A program made the position numbers and the translations under genes. From Gemmatimonadaceae bacterium (lineage in GTDB: Bacteria > Gemmatimonadota > Gemmatimonadetes > Gemmatimonadales > Gemmatimonadaceae), in NCBI GenBank assembly GCA_013816695.1, contig JACDDZ010000039.1:1-10953 (forward strand): DNA of 10,953 nt, in the 5' to 3' direction. The notes beneath the pieces are model-generated. The model saw nothing but the letters and a program-made list of their open reading frames with translations, did no database searches and was not told where the DNA came from. Shown here one piece after another: positions 7,492 to 10,953 of this stretch (position 1 is the stretch's first letter; each line of letters opens with the position of its first letter).

Positions 7492-8460
7492 GTGATACGC
7501 CTCATACTCGTCCGATTGGTTCAGGCCGCGGCCGTTCTATTTTTTGTTGCTGCCATCACTTTCGTTCTCGTCCACCTCGCGCCGGGTGACCCATTCTCAG
7601 CCGCGGTGGACAATCCTGCACTTTCGGAAGCTGTGCGTGAGCGCTGGAAGGCGTCGTATGGGCTCGACAAGCCGCTGCCCGTACAGTTCGTCAAATACAT
7701 TTCCAGTGTCGCGCGCGGAGACTTCGGCTGGTCACTGTCGAAGCATATGCCCGTAAGCCAGGTGATCTCCGGTGCGATGCCCAGGACGATGAGTCTCATG
7801 GGATCGGCTCTGCTCCTCGGATTCCTGCTTGGCGCGTTGGTTGGGCGCATCCAGGCTGTGCGCCGCGGTTCGTTTGCAGACAGGTCGATCTCCGGCATCT
7901 CGCTTTTCTTCTATTCGATGCCCGACTTCTGGCTCGCACTGATCACCCTGCTCGCGTTCGGCTACTGGATGCCGATTCTTCCTCCGGGCGGTGCTGGCGA
8001 TCCCCTGCACGAATATTTCACGCCCTTCGCAAGAATCACCGACACGGCAAGGCACATGGCGCTGCCCGTCGCAACGCTAACGCTTGTTCTTGCAGCGACT
8101 GTCGCGCGATTTCACCGGTCAGCGCTGATGGAAACACTTCCAGCTGATTTTGTACGCACTGCGCGCGCAAAGGGCCTCGATGAAGGTAGGGTCCTCCGCC
8201 GCCATGCAGAGCGCAACGCACTGTTCCCGCTGATAAGCCTTATTGGACTCGCGCTGCCAGCGCTTTTCACCGGCGCTGTCTTCGTTGAAAAGATTTTCGG
8301 GTGGCCCGGAATGGGACTCGTGATAGTGAACGCGATCGGCTCGAGGGATTATCCGCTGGTCATGGGGACTGTGATAATCGCGAGCGCGCTCGTCGCTGTG
8401 GGGAATCTCGTAACGGACCTGCTTTACATGGCGGCCGACCCGCGAGTGCGCGTTGATTGA
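7492..8460 (+). CDS. dppB: Peptide ABC transporter permease, DppB/OppB type
   Basis: One of the two membrane-spanning subunits of a peptide importer. With the GTG at 7492 the product is 322 residues and starts MIRLILVRLVQAAAVLFFVA, the usual short N-terminus before the first membrane helix. VHLAPGDPF right after that helix is a hallmark of DppB/OppB. The large periplasmic segment (RERWKASYGLDKPLPVQF) and RGDFGWSLS follow. The cytoplasmic EAA loop that docks on the ATPases lies near residues 215-245 (FVRTARAKGLDEGRVLRRH). The C-terminus has IFGWPGMG and DLLYMAADPRVR, as in the family. A TTG at 7480 would add four residues; neither start has a visible Shine-Dalgarno. The gap after the lipM stop is 10-22 bp, so the gene may share the lipM transcript. 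The transported substrate cannot be told; nickel and oligosaccharide importers use the same family. Confidence 0.93.
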   Translation: MIRLILVRLVQAAAVLFFVAAITFVLVHLAPGDPFSAAVDNPALSEAVRERWKASYGLDKPLPVQFVKYISSVARGDFGWSLSKHMPVSQVISGAMPRTMSLMGSALLLGFLLGALVGRIQAVRRGSFADRSISGISLFFYSMPDFWLALITLLAFGYWMPILPPGGAGDPLHEYFTPFARITDTARHMALPVATLTLVLAATVARFHRSALMETLPADFVRTARAKGLDEGRVLRRHAERNALFPLISLIGLALPALFTGAVFVEKIFGWPGMGLVIVNAIGSRDYPLVMGTVIIASALVAVGNLVTDLLYMAADPRVRVD

Positions 8461-9319
8461 AGTAGCGGTGGCACCAGTTGCCTGGAACCGGGAATCTCCA
8501 CGCAGAGCCCGGCGCAAGGCAATGCTCGCTGCGGGACTGCTCTCTCTGCTCGTAGTGCTCGCGCTGCTTGCTCCCTTGTTCGCGCCCTATGATCCGGCGG
8601 CCCAGCCGGACATTATCGGTCTCAGCTCACATCCTCCATCTCTTTCTCACCCGTTCGGAACGGATCACTTCAGTCGCGATGTGCTGAGCAGGGTGATTTT
8701 CGGCGCACGTATTTCACTGTCCGTAGCGCTGCTTGCAACACTGATCAGCGTGACGCTTGGAACTGCGTATGGCGCCCTGTCGGGATATGCAGGCGGCATC
8801 ATCGACTCGTTCATGATGCGCCTGCTCGATGCCTTTCTGGCGATCCCCCGCCTGCTCCTTGTATTGGCTATTGTCGCAGTGTGGCGAACCCTTCCGGTGA
8901 CAGGTCTTGTTTTGGTGCTCGGCTTGACCGGATGGTTCATGCTGAGCCGCATCGTACGGGGTCAGGTTCTTGCGTTGAAAGAGCGGGATTTTGTGATGTC
9001 TGCGGAGGCGCTGGGCGCGACGAAATTCCGGATACTCTGGCGGCATCTGCTTCCCAATCTTGTATCCCAGGTTCTTGTTGCGGCGGCACTCGGCATTGGA
9101 CAGGTTATCGCGCTCGAGGCAGGATTGTCTTATCTGGGTATCGGTGTGCAGCAACCGGCCGCAAGTTGGGGGAACATCATCCACGATGGCGCAGACCGGA
9201 TCGGGCAAATGTGGTGGATTTCTCTTTTTCCGGGATTGGCGCTGGTTTTGACGGTGATGTGCTTCAACATTCTCGCTGAATACTCACATGAACGTTTCGC
9301 AGGACCAACCGACGCTTAA
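8453..9319 (+). CDS. dppC: Peptide ABC transporter permease, DppC/OppC type
   Basis: Second permease of the importer, pairing with DppB. The 288-residue product has a basic N-terminus (RRARRK at 17-22), a first membrane helix at about 24-43 followed by LFAPYDP (42-48), and the family signature HPFGTDHFSRDVLSRVIFG (66-84). Five further hydrophobic segments follow. The EAA loop is near 183-203 (SAEALGATKFRILWRHLLPN), and LSYLGIGVQQPAASWGNII (225-243) is the typical C-terminal motif. The start is uncertain: TTG at 8453 overlaps the end of dppB by 8 bp, while a GTG at 8468 would remove five residues and leave a 7-bp gap; neither has a strong Shine-Dalgarno. The stop overlaps the dppD ATG by one base (TAATG). 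The family assignment is firm. Confidence 0.94.
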   Translation: MIEVAVAPVAWNRESPRRARRKAMLAAGLLSLLVVLALLAPLFAPYDPAAQPDIIGLSSHPPSLSHPFGTDHFSRDVLSRVIFGARISLSVALLATLISVTLGTAYGALSGYAGGIIDSFMMRLLDAFLAIPRLLLVLAIVAVWRTLPVTGLVLVLGLTGWFMLSRIVRGQVLALKERDFVMSAEALGATKFRILWRHLLPNLVSQVLVAAALGIGQVIALEAGLSYLGIGVQQPAASWGNIIHDGADRIGQMWWISLFPGLALVLTVMCFNILAEYSHERFAGPTDA

Positions 9320-10362
9320 TGACTGAGCCACTTCTCTCGATTGAAAATCTTCGCACCTGGTTTCACACGGAATCGGGAATCGCGAAATCGGTGGACGGAG
9401 TTTCCTTTAACGTGAATCCCGGCGAAACTGTCGGGATAGTGGGCGAGTCCGGCTGCGGGAAATCGGTCACGGCTCTTTCGATTCTTCGCCTGATCCAGCA
9501 GCCCGGACGCATCGAGGAGGGGAGCCGTATCATGTTCGAGGGAAAGGATCTCGTCACGATGTCGGACTCCGACATGCGCCGGATTCGAGGAAACCGTATT
9601 GCGATGATTTTCCAGGAGCCCATGTCGGCCCTGAATCCGGTTTTTACCGTCGGCGACCAGATTGCTGAAGTGGCGCGGATTCACGGAACAGGTAGCCGGA
9701 AAGACGCGTGGAAGCGCGCGATCGAAATGCTCGCGCTCACCGGCATTCCAGCCCCCGACCAGAGGGCAAAACAGTATCCACACCAGCTTTCCGGTGGAAT
9801 GCGGCAGCGCGTATTGATAGCTATGGCGCTTGTGATGAACCCGGCGCTGATTATCGCCGACGAGCCAACAACTGCCCTGGACGTCACGATACAGGCGCAG
9901 ATCCTCGAGCTGCTGGTTGACCTGCAAAAACAGTTCGGCACGTCGATCCTCATGATCACGCACGATCTTGGCGTCATCGCCGAAACTGCATCCCGCGTAG
10001 TGGTGATGTACGCCGGTGAAGTCGTTGAGGAGGCTCCGGTCGAGCGCCTGTTCAGCGCGCCGCACCATCCGTACACGCAGGGACTCATGACGGCTATGCC
10101 GCAGCTCGCGAGCGAGCGCGATCGCCTGAACGTGATTCCCGGAACCGTCCCCGCGCCCGACAACTGGCCAAAGGGTTGTCGTTTCCATGATCGCTGTCCC
10201 TATGCGTGGGATCGCACAGAGCACGATCATCCGCCACTCTACAATGTCGGCGAGGGACATGTGTCCCGCTGCCATCTTGCTGAAGAACCGGACCGCCGCA
10301 ATCATCCGCACGAGCCGTTCGTTGTCAACAGGAACACCGGAACATGGGCGGCCGTTCGATGA
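9319..10362 (+). CDS. dppD: Peptide ABC transporter ATPase, DppD/OppD type
   Basis: First of two ATPases that energise the importer at the cytoplasmic face of DppB/DppC. The 347-residue product contains every nucleotide-binding motif: Walker A GESGCGKS (42-49), Q-loop IFQEP with Gln99, signature LSGGM (157-161), Walker B LIIADEP (177-183) and switch His215 in ITHDLG. Residues from about 250 form the oligopeptide/dipeptide C-terminal extension ([15 protein letters not shown], then VIPGTVP). That extension normally carries four cysteines, proposed to bind an iron-sulfur cluster in some members. Here Cys287, Cys293 and Cys318 are present, but the third position is Thr299. The ATG overlaps the dppC stop by one base; AGGA about 15 nt upstream is too far to be convincing, so coupling is likely. 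The final 25 residues are polar and variable. Confidence 0.96.
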   Translation: MTEPLLSIENLRTWFHTESGIAKSVDGVSFNVNPGETVGIVGESGCGKSVTALSILRLIQQPGRIEEGSRIMFEGKDLVTMSDSDMRRIRGNRIAMIFQEPMSALNPVFTVGDQIAEVARIHGTGSRKDAWKRAIEMLALTGIPAPDQRAKQYPHQLSGGMRQRVLIAMALVMNPALIIADEPTTALDVTIQAQILELLVDLQKQFGTSILMITHDLGVIAETASRVVVMYAGEVVEEAPVERLFSAPHHPYTQGLMTAMPQLASERDRLNVIPGTVPAPDNWPKGCRFHDRCPYAWDRTEHDHPPLYNVGEGHVSRCHLAEEPDRRNHPHEPFVVNRNTGTWAAVR

Positions 10363-10953
10363 GTACTCAGGCTAACGGCGAACCGCTCCTCGAAGTCGAG
10401 AACCTCGCAAAGTTTTTCCCAATCAAGAAGGGCGTTTTCGGCCGCCAGGTAGGCGCAGTGAAGGCGGTCAATGATGTTTCATTTTCTGTTGCTCCCGGCG
10501 AGACACTCAGCCTTGTCGGCGAATCGGGCTGCGGAAAAACGACAACGGGCCGTACGATCCTGCGGCTCATCGAGCCGACTGCCGGCAAAGTTCGCTTCAA
10601 TGGACGGGACGTTCTCTCGCTCAATGGCGGGGACCTGCGCGCGCTGCGCCGTGAGATCCAGATAATCTTCCAGGACCCGGTGTCATCGCTCAATCCGCGC
10701 ATGACGATTGGCGCGACAATTCGTGAAGCCCTGACAATTCACAAGTTGTTCGAAGGTGATGCGGCGAAAGCACGAGTGCGCCAGCTCCTCGAAGAAGTCG
10801 GACTCCGGTCGGAATACGCGTCGCGGTACCCGCACGAATTCTCCGGGGGCCAGCGCCAGCGCATAGGCATTGCACGCGCGCTGTCAGTGCAGCCGAAATT
10901 CATTGTTTGCGACGAACCGGTGAGCGCACTTGACGTTTCAGTGCAGGCACAGG
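10359..10953 (+). CDS. dppF: Peptide ABC transporter ATPase, DppF/OppF type, 3' end cut by window edge
   Basis: Second ATPase of the importer. The reading frame is open from the ATG at 10359 to the window edge, giving 198 residues of a protein usually about 320-340 long. The N-terminus [19 protein letters not shown] with a long insert before VKAVNDVSF is typical of DppF/OppF, not DppD. Visible motifs are Walker A GESGCGKT (54-61), Q-loop IFQDP (103-107), [10 protein letters not shown] (109-118), signature FSGGQRQR (161-168) and Walker B FIVCDEP (181-187), followed by the D-loop SALD. The switch histidine and the C-terminal extension lie beyond the window. Within this part no key residue is missing. 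The start overlaps the dppD stop by four bases (ATGA), as expected in one operon. No substrate-binding protein gene is seen in the window; it may follow downstream or lie elsewhere. Confidence 0.95.
   Translation, partial: MSTQANGEPLLEVENLAKFFPIKKGVFGRQVGAVKAVNDVSFSVAPGETLSLVGESGCGKTTTGRTILRLIEPTAGKVRFNGRDVLSLNGGDLRALRREIQIIFQDPVSSLNPRMTIGATIREALTIHKLFEGDAAKARVRQLLEEVGLRSEYASRYPHEFSGGQRQRIGIARALSVQPKFIVCDEPVSALDVSVQAQ

Noticed and set aside
8714..9208. Antisense open frames opposite dppC
   Set aside because: They are shadow frames of a well-conserved permease; no start signal or motif supports them.
9316..10311. 331-codon open frame on the minus strand opposite dppD
   Set aside because: It is antisense to an intact ABC ATPase with all motifs. 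Composition is low in hydrophobic structure and resembles no family I know; long antisense frames are common in GC-rich genes.
1..10953. CRISPR array, insertion sequence, tRNA or prophage remnant
   Set aside because: Coding sequence fills nearly the whole window, no spaced repeats or terminal inverted repeats stood out by eye, and no stretch above 25 bp lacks a gene.

Overview
The window is almost entirely protein-coding DNA from a Gram-negative (diderm) bacterium. The type II secretion genes imply an outer membrane, and GC content looks moderately high (judged by eye, not computed). No rRNA, tRNA, insertion sequence, CRISPR array or long repeat is visible. The lineage cannot be fixed from the sequence. 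The single-chain glycine dehydrogenase, the LipM-type octanoyltransferase and the PilM/PilN-like GspL would suit an environmental phylum such as Gemmatimonadota or Acidobacteriota, but that is a weak guess.

Left arm, minus strand, read from 6669 down to 1: gcvP (single-chain glycine decarboxylase P protein), then a tightly packed run of type II secretion (T2SS) genes in the order gspH, gspI, gspJ, gspK, gspL, gspM. The run holds four minor pseudopilins and two inner-membrane platform proteins. gspM runs off the left edge. The junction between gcvP and gspH is 8-11 bp, and every later junction overlaps by 1-20 bp, so the block looks like one translationally coupled transcript. The secretin, the ATPase, the GspF-like protein and the major pseudopilin GspG are not in the window.

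Right arm, plus strand, 6687 to the right edge: a LipM-type octanoyltransferase, then dppB, dppC, dppD and dppF of a peptide ABC importer. dppF is cut by the right edge after its Walker B motif. No substrate-binding protein is present in the window.

The two arms diverge from a gap of only 17 bp between the gcvP and lipM start codons. The pairing makes biochemical sense: GcvP passes its aminomethyl group to lipoyl-GcvH, and LipM makes the octanoyl precursor of that lipoyl group. gcvH and gcvT are not in view. The more unusual points are a GspI with no recognisable prepilin leader, a DppD that has lost one of the four cysteines of its C-terminal motif, and the physical linkage of gcvP with T2SS genes. 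I found no clearly new multi-gene system; these are known families in an uncommon arrangement.
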